Shown piece after piece: positions 48,051 through 56,986 of a DNA stretch of 64,000 bases. The notes below the pieces were generated by a model that did no database searches, was not told the DNA's origin, and was given only the letters and a program-made list of their open reading frames with translations. Position 1 is the stretch's first letter. The number at the start of each line of letters is the position of its first letter. Source of the stretch: Saussurea involucrata (lineage: Eukaryota; Streptophyta; Magnoliopsida; Asterales; Asteraceae). The stretch lies in contig CM066315.1 in assembly GCA_033807775.1 (NCBI GenBank), positions 8,436,501-8,500,500 of the forward strand, read 5' to 3'. The translations under genes and the position numbers were made by a program.

Positions 48051-48374
48051 ATGGCATCGTCATCAAACCCTAAGTCTACTCCTGAAAAAATGCCACCTCA
48101 AATCGAGGTCGCCATAGCAAAAAAGGAAAAGGAGATAGATGAACTAACAGAAGAGTGGAAAAAAATGATGGACAGGAAGGCAGTCCATTTGAGAAAGATC
48201 GAAGAGGAAGACAGGGAGATCAAAAGGATGAAAGGGGATATAAAAGCTCGGGAGGCTCGTGTTCGTCGAGAACAAGAAGCAATTCACCATATTCTGCAAG
48301 ACTTCGCAATTATTCAAGCGAAGGTAAACGAGAAGCAAGTTTGGATTGATGAAACTAAATCAATTTTTAAGTAG
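48051..48374 (+). CDS. Small coiled-coil protein encoded inside the MULE
   Basis: An uninterrupted frame of 107 residues starts MASSSNPKSTPEKMPPQ at an ATG with a plant-like context (ACAAATGGCATCG). Residues about 22-95 are strongly charged, rich in Glu and Lys, with heptad-like spacing (KKEKEIDELTEEWKKMMDRK and IKAREARVRREQEAIHHIL), so a coiled coil is likely. It is transcribed towards the transposase gene, from the opposite TIR, the position of mudrB in maize MuDR. I do not recognise homology to mudrB or another named family. It could be a genuine accessory gene of the element or a captured host fragment. Confidence 0.6.
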   Translation: MASSSNPKSTPEKMPPQIEVAIAKKEKEIDELTEEWKKMMDRKAVHLRKIEEEDREIKRMKGDIKAREARVRREQEAIHHILQDFAIIQAKVNEKQVWIDETKSIFK

Positions 48375-48528
48375 GTGGTGGTTATATTTTTTTTTGTTTT
48401 GTATTTTTTTTACTGTGTTGTTATTTGTATTTTTTTTTACTGTGTTGTTGTTTTGTATTTTTTGTTGTTGTTAATTTCTCTGAAAAGTAGTTTTTAAGCC
48501 GCTGAACCACGGTTAGGTTGGATACATC

Positions 48529-48783
48529 ATGCAAGGTCAAGTCAGAGGTTACCTCATTCGTGGGCCTACTCCTCTTGTAGAATATATGACAACCCTCAAC
48601 TCATTTGCTAAAGTGTGTGCGGGTTGTGGTACACAATGGCCATACGTGGTTGCAAAAGCAGAAGCCGTTGAAGAAGGGTCAGAAAGATTGAAGATGAAGA
48701 GCTTGTTGGATGGAATACAAACTAGCTGTGTTATCAATGTTCATTTAGAAGCATATGTATGTGTGTGTGTATATATAATATGA
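48529..48783 (+). CDS. Possible second ORF or captured gene fragment in the MULE
   Basis: The 84-codon frame starts MQGQVRGYLIRGPTPLVEYM and continues SFAKVCAGCGTQWPYVVAKA and EEGSERLKMKSLLDG. The composition up to about residue 62 is protein-like; the last 20 residues run into a GT/TA repeat. I do not recognise the family. It could be a transduplicated host exon or a downstream exon of the coiled-coil gene, but no splice sites joining them were established. Confidence 0.35.
   Translation: MQGQVRGYLIRGPTPLVEYMTTLNSFAKVCAGCGTQWPYVVAKAEAVEEGSERLKMKSLLDGIQTSCVINVHLEAYVCVCVYII
48717..48776 (+). repeat. Direct repeat copy A in the MULE interior
   Basis: ACAAACTAGCTGTGTTATCA followed by ATGTTCATTTAGAAGCATAT is repeated with one substitution at 49336-49393. 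The two copies bracket the hairpin and about 360 bp of A/T-rich sequence. Confidence 0.85.
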
Positions 48784-48972
48784 AATGGGGTTTTGACAAG
48801 TTGGTATCACTGGACTCATTTAAGAATTGTGAAAATGGGTATTTGACGAATGATGATTCATGTGTGTTTGGAGCTGAAGTGTTTTAAACACACATGAATC
48901 ATCATTCGCCAAATACCCATTTTCACAATTCTTAAATGAGTCCAGTGATACCAACTTGTCAAAACCCCATTT
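48783..48972. repeat. Large near-perfect inverted repeat (87-bp arms, 16-nt loop)
   Basis: The left arm 48783-48869 and right arm 48886-48972 are reverse complements over 87 bp with one mismatch (position 48846 against its partner near 48909). The loop is GGAGCTGAAGTGTTTT. The left arm opens AAATGGGGTTTTGACAAG and the right arm closes with its complement. A transcript from either direction would fold into a long hairpin suited to Dicer-like processing. It sits between the 3' ends of the two convergent ORFs. No RNA evidence is available. Confidence 0.95.
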
Positions 48973-49396
48973 ATAAACAATTCTACCTTCTCCTATTGCC
49001 ATTCACGATATCTATAAACACATTCAAATAATAATAATTTAAAACGATTTAATGAATTAGTTAATATATGATTATTATGTTAATGCGATAGGAGTGTAAA
49101 ACAAAATTGAAAAAAAATATGAGATGTACCATAAATTAAATAATTAACTATAATGGTGTAATTTGTTAAAATTAAAACGTATCTAATATGAATATATAAA
49201 CAGACATGTGTACTCAGAGTTAACATTCACTGCCATGGATGCAAGAACAAGGTCAATAAAATACTAAGAAAAATTGAAGGTCTCCTATTTTCTTTATGCG
49301 TGTAAATATATAATACGAATATATATATATCATTTACAAACTAGTTGTGTTATCAATGTTCATTTAGAAGCATATGTATGTGTGTATATATATCAT
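48973..49396. other. Spacer between hairpin and transposase 3' end
   Basis: A/T-rich sequence without a gene. It ends with direct repeat copy B (49336-49393), which runs up to the transposase stop codon. Confidence 0.6.
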
Positions 49397-51953
49397 TTAC
49401 AAATCAGTGTTTAGATCAACAGTATCATATGGGTTTGTTCCATATGGTTCAAGCTGTGACGGGCCCGGGGTGTGACTGACAGAATGTCTCCTTGGCACGG
49501 TTGAAGGGGCGGGATTTGGACACTCTCCACGAGTGTGTCCTACGCATTGGCACCGAGTACATCTTCGTTGTATCGAACTTTCACCACGTGATGGACGTCG
49601 GTCGTTCTTTCTCGGTCTCCCGACCCTGTTCTTATCCATTAAAGGTGGATAGCATGGTGGAAGCGGGTCGGGTGGATACACCCATGCTGCAGGGGGTCCA
49701 GCTGGGTTTATTACCTCCACGTATGTTTTCCGGTAATATTCGGACGTGAAGAAAGGTACAGCCAAGTCGCTGCAATCTGTACGACCCATATATGTTGCTG
49801 CAGCGATGGCATGGCCGCACGGTAACCCAGATTTATCCCATTCGCGACACGAACAAAGGTGGTCTTCCATATTCACAATCGCGTGAATATAGTCATCATG
49901 CACCTCGTACTTCCCATACCCGATTGCTCTTACCGGCCATGTCGCCGCACGACGCGCCCTGTACCGAACGATATTCTTCGCCGTTGCTGCGAGTGCATTT
50001 TGTATCTTAGCTCCTTTTAGGCGTCGAATTTGGTACCGCTCTTGTTGAAAGGCCCGAAAGTAGTCCATAAGATTAACAAGCGGACATCTACGCGCAAAAC
50101 GGGAGAGTGCATTCACAGACTCTGCACTATTCGAGGTCAGAATGTCATACCGTTGTCCAGGAAAATGGGCCGCGGACCACCTCTCCGGTCCAGCATCGTC
50201 AAAGACTTTGGCTGCTTCCTTGACACTGTATCGTAGCATATTCATGTACTTGTTAAACTCCCGATCCGTATATGCTCTGCATGCCGCCCAATAGACATCC
50301 TTGTAGGTGGTAATACGTTTGTCCTTGGATTTGGCGTTCATCTCCAAATGTCGACAGCATATGGCGTGAGGGGCGTTTGGGTACATGGCAGAGATTGCGG
50401 CGCTTATGGAAGGAGCCCTGTCAGACATAAACACCAACCCTTGCGGGTCTCCGATAGCTTGTCTCAACATGGACAGAAACCAAGTCCACTCGTCCCCGGT
50501 TTCGGACTTGCCTACGCCGAAAGCTACTGGAATGATGGAGTTATCCCCGTCCATGGCAACCGCCAGGAACATCATACCCAAGTAACGGCCCTTTAAATGT
50601 GCTGCGTCTATTATCAGGACACGACGTAGATTTTCCAGAAATGTGCGGATCTGCAAAAACATAGGTTAAAATGTTATAGTTTATAATGTGTAAATGTTAT
50701 AGTTTATAATGTGTAAACATATGACGTGTTAAAATACGTACCGCGGGTCCAAGGGCCACGAAGCACATCTCAAACCGTCCACGTGAATCGGTCCGTAGCT
50801 GCGTGACAGTACCAGGGTTCTGCATCTGCAAATTATATAAATATGTCGGGAGTCGTTCATACGACTCCTCGAATGTGCCTCTCACCATAAACAGTGCATG
50901 GCAGCGCGCACGCCACGCTTGGTGGTAATCAATCGTGACGCCGAACTGCCGGTGAACGTCGTGGACGATGTCCTTTGGACGCAATGACCTGCTAACATCA
51001 AGAAATTTGTTTTTCAGGATCGCACCCAAAGTCTTTTTGCCGGCTTGTTTGTGGTGGGGATTAAGTTGCGTCCTCGTACAAGTGTGTACGTCGTGCAACT
51101 TTCTAATCATTATCGCCCCTCCTTTGGGACCCGTGTGAATCGCGTACAACCTCCACTCACACTTTTCTCTAGCACATTCAACTACGTATTTGATTTTGTC
51201 AGATGCCCGCACGCGACTTTGGAAACCCTCTTCCAAGAACTTGAGTCCGATCTAACTTGCTAAGAGATCCTTCGAATCGAATATCTGACCTGCTGTTAAA
51301 CTTTCGCTACGAATATAAGGTGTAGGTTCGTAGCTTTGTGTCTGGGTATGGGAGTCTGGAAGAATAGGGAGCATATCAAAAAAGTCATTTATCTGACTAC
51401 ATGATTTTCTACTAGGGGTATATTCTTCGTGATCATCATTATCGGTGTCTGATCTGTCTATTTCAGAATTACCCGTTCTGAAAACGTGGGTTTCGTCATC
51501 AGCAACTCCAGCAGTACGCCATTCGTGTGGTTGTGGTGATGGTGGTGGTGGTGGTGGTTGTTGTTGTTGAGAATCAGGCTGCTCTATTTGGAGGTCTTCG
51601 TCGTCGTCACCCTCCTCGTCACCGTCGTCGTCACCGTCGGATACGCCGGGATACACAAAGAGTAATGGGGGTCTTTCTGAATCGACTGCAAGGTGCAGAA
51701 AAGTAGAGATATCCCCATCGTTGGATAAATCCACAAATGACCCATCGCCATTTTTAAACACTAACTTGCAAATATCAGAAGAGTTGATTCCACATTTTTG
51801 CATGGCGTATGCAACAAACTTCTGATAAGTATAGTTTACTGACACTTTTACACCATGCTTAGATTTATAAGCAAAATTCCACTCATTGTTATCTTGCACC
51901 CATTCACCATCAAAACAGAAATATAGCTTAGCTTTTGCAACAGATGAACTCAT
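49397..51953 (-). pseudogene. MuDR-type MULE transposase with one in-frame TAG
   Basis: Two minus-strand exons, 51953-50742 and 50650-49397, join with a GT-AG intron to about 821 codons. One TAG interrupts the frame at 51254-51252, inside FDSKDLLAS-stop-IGLKFLEEGFQSRV. The N-terminal 80 residues (LYFCFDGEWVQ to LSNDGDISTFLHLA) resemble the PB1-like start of plant MULE transposases; an acidic Pro-rich linker follows. Downstream come the DNA-binding region with CxxxCEW (REKCEWRLYAIHTG) and the DDE core: LIIDAAHLKGRYLG, VFMSDRAPSISAAI and SNSAESVNALSRFA. The C-terminal part has a SWIM zinc finger (CSCREWDKSGLPCGHAIAA) and a CCHC knuckle (CTRCQCVGHTRGEC). The protein would catalyse cut-and-paste transposition. 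It could be inactive, or active by readthrough or through a downstream start. Confidence 0.9.
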
Positions 51954-52144
51954 TTTTTCAGTAGTATCTCAAACACAAAATATTGCAGAAAGAAATATTG
52001 CAACAATGAAATCGTTGTGTGAGAATTATGGCTTGAATTTTACGTCTATTTATGAATGAAACAACCAACATATCAGAAAACCAATCTCGCATTTCATCCA
52101 CAAACTGATATTCCAAAAACATTGATTTAACATTGATTGAAACA

Positions 52145-52530
52145 TGCAATTGAACTTCAACCACAAATCGGTCTTTAAATTGCAATAATTGTGGAAAAAA
52201 ACAGTAAAAGCATCAAGATTCGTCTAAGTATAGGGGCTGAAAGTGTAAATTTTCAGGGACCAAAAGTTGAAAATTTCAGGGACGAAAACTGTAAATTTTG
52301 GCCCATCGCGGGCCATCACGGACTGCGATCGCGGGCAGAGACCAAAAGTGCACCGCGGCCAAAGTTGAGGGGCTTCGCGGGGCATTTGGCCCCAAAATAC
52401 GTGCCACGTCAGCGTATCCCGCGATCGCGGGACCCCATCGCGGGTATTTTGGGTATTTTTGCAAAATTGAAAAATTTTACGGTATTTTGGTAACAGTTGG
52501 TTTGACTTTGGGTATTTTAATTAATTTCCC
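52145..52530 (-). repeat. Right terminal inverted repeat of the MULE
   Basis: Inverted counterpart of 47560-47945, ending AATTAATTTCCC at 52530. It carries the palindrome CCCGCGATCGCGGG. The transposase ATG lies 191 bp inward, so this TIR is its presumed promoter. Confidence 0.9.
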
Positions 52531-52539
52531 TATTTATAT
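52531..52539. repeat. Right 9-bp target site duplication of the MULE
   Basis: TATTTATAT, identical to 47551-47559. Confidence 0.95.
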
Positions 52540-52698
52540 ACATCTTCAATTTAACTTTTTTTTAGCTTAATCGAATTTTCAAAACATTTAATTTTGGTCC
52601 TTGAAGTTTATTGAAAAGTTTAAAAATAGGACCTGCATTTTAATTAGTTTAGAAATAATCTTTATGATTTTTATGTTGCTTTGAAAATTTGGTCATGG

Positions 52699-52996
52699 GT
52701 GCGTTTGGTATGCAGACTGGATGGGACGGGACAGGACATGACAAAAAAAATAGTCACATGTTTGGTATGCCATGGGACAAAAATTAGATGAGACAACATG
52801 AGACAAAAACAAGTTTTCATGGGACAAAATTTAAGATTTTTTGTTCCACCAAAATAGGTGGAACAACATGGGACTAAAACATAAGATTACTAAAATATCC
52901 CTTTTTTCTATCGTAATCTAAATTAAAATTATCTTTTCCAGTCCAGTCTCTTCCAGTCCAGTCCCATCTCTTCCAGTCTGCGTACCAAAAGCTACC
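52699..52996. mobile_element. MITE family A, second copy (inverted)
   Basis: It starts GTGCGTTTGGTATGCAGACT and ends AGTCTGCGTACCAAAAGCTA. The interior matches 3762-4049 in inverted orientation (for example GGTGGAACAACATGGGAC). No clean target duplication was seen. Confidence 0.75.
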
Positions 52997-53444
52997 TTAG
53001 TGCTTAACTTTGTTTATTTTCTCTATTCAACTAATTGAAGCAAGGGGAATTTCAATATTTCATCAAAAAAATGACATAATACTTAGCACAAAATGAAAAT
53101 GAAAATGAAAATGAAAATGAAAATTCTAGACTTATAAAAGTTCATGTTCCATTTTTAGACTTTTTGGTAAACCTTAAGGACCAAAATTGAATTTTACCCT
53201 TATATTTTTTCATGTTTAGAATAGATTTTTACTTCTTAATTATACATTTAGTAGGAAGTTCAAATAAGAATTTAAATGTACCGGGAAAACAAGAAAGAAG
53301 GTTAAAGAAATGTGGATATATGAATTACTGACCCAAAAAAAAGTATTTTTTAATAATTAATAAACATTTTCTTAACTTTTTAACAATATTATTTGAATTG
53401 ACCCTTTATATATTTATATCTTAGAATAACATCAACTTAGACAG

Positions 53445-54110
53445 GCATTGTTTGGGAAAAAAAAACAATTTTGTAAGCTAGCTAGTTTTTTGAAACGTTA
53501 CTTGAAGTAGTTTTTCAGTAGTTATTTTATGGATATTCTAATATTGTCTCTTATTAATATTAATTATTATTTATTAACTATTATGATAAATAAATATTAA
53601 TTTTTTAAATTTAATTATTATTAATTAACAAATATTAATTAATACTAACTGAAATTATAAAATTAAATTTTAATTATTTAAAGTTATTGTTAATTATATA
53701 AATTTTTTTTTTTATTCATGAATATATTTCATTTATCAATTACTATTATTTTTTAATTCTTATTTCATTGTTTTTTCATATTATATGTATCGGTTACTTA
53801 AAGTTATAAGTTAATATATATATATATTTTAATTTGTTTTAACAAATTCAAAATTTATACTATATATAATAATAAATTTTAAATTCTTTTAATTAACATG
53901 TTATATACTTATATTATTGAATTTTTCTTTATTACATTGGTTATATTAATTAACATATTATATTGCTATAAATATGTTTTATTTATATAATTAAATATTG
54001 TAATTGATAATTCTTTAAAAATGTCATTTTTGATCATTTTACATGTTTATAAGCTAGTTTTTGCCAAACATGACTTCTTCATTAGTTAGCTTGCCAAACA
54101 TATTACTTAA
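53445..54110. mobile_element. TTTGGCAAACTAGCT-family element, A/T-rich
   Basis: TTGTAAGCTAGCTAGTTTTT at the left and GCTAGTTTTTGCCAAACATG at the right mark the ends. The interior is almost entirely A and T. Boundaries are approximate. Confidence 0.5.
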
Positions 54111-54689
54111 GTTATCTCATAAAATAACATTTTAGGTTATTAATATTTTTTATGATTAAGTTAATTTAATTAGAAATGATATAAATATTTTTATTCAAAA
54201 TAACGTAAAAGCGGATCAATTCAAGTGTGGAAAACGGTAAGAAAGTGACGGTTGAAGGATGAACAAAGCGGTTGCCGTTACATGACAGCCGGATTTCGCC
54301 GGCTCATATTTCGTCCATGTTTTTTTAATGTCAAAAAAGACCACATAATAATGAAGAGCCGGTCCAATCATTTTTTTTTCAAATAATATATTTTTTCCTA
54401 TGATGTTAGTTAATTTTAATTTTTAAATATTATAAACATAATTATTTTCTACGTCTAGTCGTGGGCCAAATTAATCAAAAAGATATCCTGGATATTGTTT
54501 TTAAGCAATCATATTTTTCAAATTTTGATTATTCAATATTTATTAAAAATGAAATGCAAAGAACTTATTTGATTATGACAACCATTCTACATATTATTTT
54601 ATCACCAAAAAGGTTTAGAACTTTGATTCCAACTTATCAATAGAAGAATTGTTTGGCCTTCACCGACGCCTAATGATTTTATGTCAATT

Positions 54690-54982
54690 AAGGGTCCGTT
54701 TACCAAATGCTTACCCGGGTAAGCATTTATCAAGCAAATTTAACACTATCACTTACTTATCGGGTAAGATTTTAGTCCGCCAAATCGGTTTCGTATACAA
54801 CAATTCACCCGGTAAGCGCTAACCGTGGTAAGAGTCGTCGCCGTCACTAACCGGGATAAGACTCTCGGTCCTTTCATTCGCTCCTACCAGGTAAGATTTT
54901 TGGTCCTTTCCATATCAATCCGGTAGGTAATATGACTTGGTAAGCGCTTACTCGGGTAAGTGTTTGGTAAACAACCCCTAAA
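54690..54982. mobile_element. MITE with GTTTACCAAATGC / GTTTGGTAAACAACCCCT ends
   Basis: AGGGTCCGTTTACCAAATGC at the left and TGTTTGGTAAACAACCCCTA at the right are inverted. CCCGGGTAAG and CGGTAAGCGCTT words repeat inside. Confidence 0.7.
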
Positions 54983-55301
54983 TGGTAAAAAATACGAATT
55001 TATTGGTTTTTATTAAATCTTGTATAAATAAAATTGTTTGTATGAATTAATCTGTTTATATAGACCGAGAAAGTTTTCATTTGAGAGAGTTTTCATAAAT
55101 AGTAGAAACGTGTCTTTTTTTTAATCGAGAGATACATGTTTGAAAAAAAAACTCTGTTTTCTACATAAAACTCTCTACTATAAACTTATTGAATAAGTCA
55201 CTTTATTTATCATCGAGTCACTAGATTACTGAATAATCTATAAATTTTATTAAGTTAATTGAATTTCTAACAAACAGATATTTAACTCTTCTTGATAGAA
55301 A

Positions 55302-55978
55302 TCTATACATATAATAAATAAGTAACTAGCATGTCACGTGCCGTCTTCTGGTGAACCGACTTCAGTATTTTCCCGTCTAAATATGTATCTGGACGCAGTT
55401 TACATTATAAGTTCAATTAACACACCCACATTCACTCCTTCTTAAATCTCTTCTTAATTCAATTTTTTTAATTTATACGTTACATTTAGTCATTTACTAC
55501 CCTTATAATTAGGTATGTAGTTACTTTTAATCTCTTACTTTTTTATTTTACATTTTAGACTCTTATCATATAAACATAAATAATGTATATAAACTAAAAT
55601 GCATTAAAAAACATTTCAATTTTTTACAAATTATACCGTTGTAATCGCTTCGTCAATACCTTCGAAATGAGCCTAATATTGAATATTTTTGGATTTAATT
55701 ATATTATTAAATATCATAAATATATACGAATATTTGTGGTTGATTAAATACCGACCTTATCGATTCAAGACTTAAAAGCTCACAAGATTTTGTAATTTAT
55801 TTTCTTATGATTGTCTTCTAGCAAATCTTTACATACAGTTACTTAAAAACCTTGGCATATAATCAATTAATCATCATATTCAACCAAATATGAACATGAA
55901 AAAAACTTATTTTTTCAAATTCTCGACTTTAGATTCAAGATACTTCGCACCGCATCGTGCGCGGGGTACCTATCTAGT
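55302..55978 (+). mobile_element. Non-autonomous Helitron-like element
   Basis: The 5' end reads A/TCTATACATATAATAAATA, a TC start after A that resembles known plant Helitron heads. The 3' end has the small hairpin GCACCGCATCGTGC, then about 11 bases later CTAGT, the canonical CTRRT terminus. The base after CTAGT is A, where T is expected, so the exact end is uncertain. There is no Rep/helicase coding sequence. Confidence 0.65.
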
Positions 55979-56187
55979 ATTTCAATAAAAAAGAATTAAC
56001 ATTTGTTACTCAAAAATCTATGTAGTTATTGTCGAGTGGTATTACAATGAGAAATGACACAAATTTAGTAGACATGGCCACACGCAAGCTTTTATTACAC
56101 AAACTACAAATACTTGTAATCTTATACATGTTTGAAGCAAGATTGACTATCAAAGATGGAAAAAACGAAAAGAAATACGTAAAACAT

Positions 56188-56338
56188 TAAGAGCATCTCC
56201 AACATGTTTCTCTTTTTTCTTTCAAATTTGGAGATTTCTCTATTTTAGATGAGAGTTTAACATAGCTGTTAGAGAAAACTTTTCTTAAATCTTCAGAATT
56301 TCTAAAATAACATAGCTGTCGGGTGGAGATGTTTTTCA
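56188..56338. mobile_element. Short GAGCATCTCCAAC-family MITE
   Basis: It begins TTAAGAGCATCTCCAACATG and fades after GTGGAGATGTTTTTC, about 150 bp. Likely a truncated copy. Confidence 0.55.
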
Positions 56339-56986
56339 AACATTAATATACAAACAATAGCAAAACTTCCATGGAAGTTATGATGCAAGAAATCAAGCAT
56401 GCATAATGCATTAAGGGTAGAAATGACAATATTATTTTATTTACCTTCAATTCATAAAACATATTGATTCTTGAAGATATTTTGTTCCTGAAACACCCAA
56501 ACATAATAAAAATTTGTCATCTCAAATCTAGATCAAGAATTTTATCTCGACGTCAAGCGGTAAAACGACCCCTAACTCATTCATTAACAACCATTCATAT
56601 TGAGCATAATGGTAACACCAAATCCATAAAAGTTGGTACAAAATATGGTGCAAGCATAAATCTTATCTTACACTAAAATGTAAGATTCTAAGTATATTCT
56701 TTTTTATCGTCACCAGTTGGTGTAACATGTGGTTTAATTGTGTTTGACAATAATGTTTTTTTTTTGAAATCTCGATCTTATTCGAGTTAAATGATTAACT
56801 CGTGTTTTTTAAACAAGATCAAGTGGACCATTAGGAAATCAAAATAAAGTTGATTAAGATCTAATTACTGTTTACAATTGATTTTGGAAATTTGTCAACA
56901 ACTCAACATTGTAAAACACTGTTTTTTGTCTAGTTATACAGTTGTTGAAAACGAGGTTAAAGTGTCATAATAAGAGGATACCTTAA

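Larger units (their letters stand above)
47560..52530. mobile_element. Mutator-like element (MULE), complete, about 5 kb
   Basis: The element is bounded by a perfect 9-bp duplication (TATTTATAT). Its termini GGGAAATTAATTAAAATACC are inverted, and terminal repeats extend about 385 bp on each side. It contains a MuDR-type transposase gene (49397-51953, minus), a convergent small ORF (48051-48374, plus), a third possible ORF (48529-48783) and a large inverted repeat (48783-48972). Perfect duplications and well-matched TIRs suggest insertion was not ancient. A single in-frame TAG in the transposase may make it non-autonomous. It lies in the 5' flank of the ankyrin gene, the kind of site many plant MULEs prefer. 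Confidence 0.93.
52540..56986. other. Gene-free stretch with MITEs and a Helitron
   Basis: No gene is recognised. Contents: MITE family A copy (52699-52996), a short GAAAAT tandem tract (53095-53123), a TTTGGCAAACTAGCT MITE (about 53445-54110), a GTTTACCAAATGC MITE (about 54690-54982), a Helitron-like element (55302-55978) and a GAGCATCTCC MITE (56188-56338). The rest is A/T-rich. Confidence 0.55.

Noticed and set aside
49492..50596. Several plus-strand frames of 66-85 residues
   Set aside because: Antisense shadows of the transposase exon, which carries all catalytic motifs on the minus strand.
52191..52570. Frames of 62-100 residues at the MULE right end (and a similar one at 47626)
   Set aside because: They are within the terminal inverted repeats; the same translations appear at both ends because the DNA is inverted-repeated.
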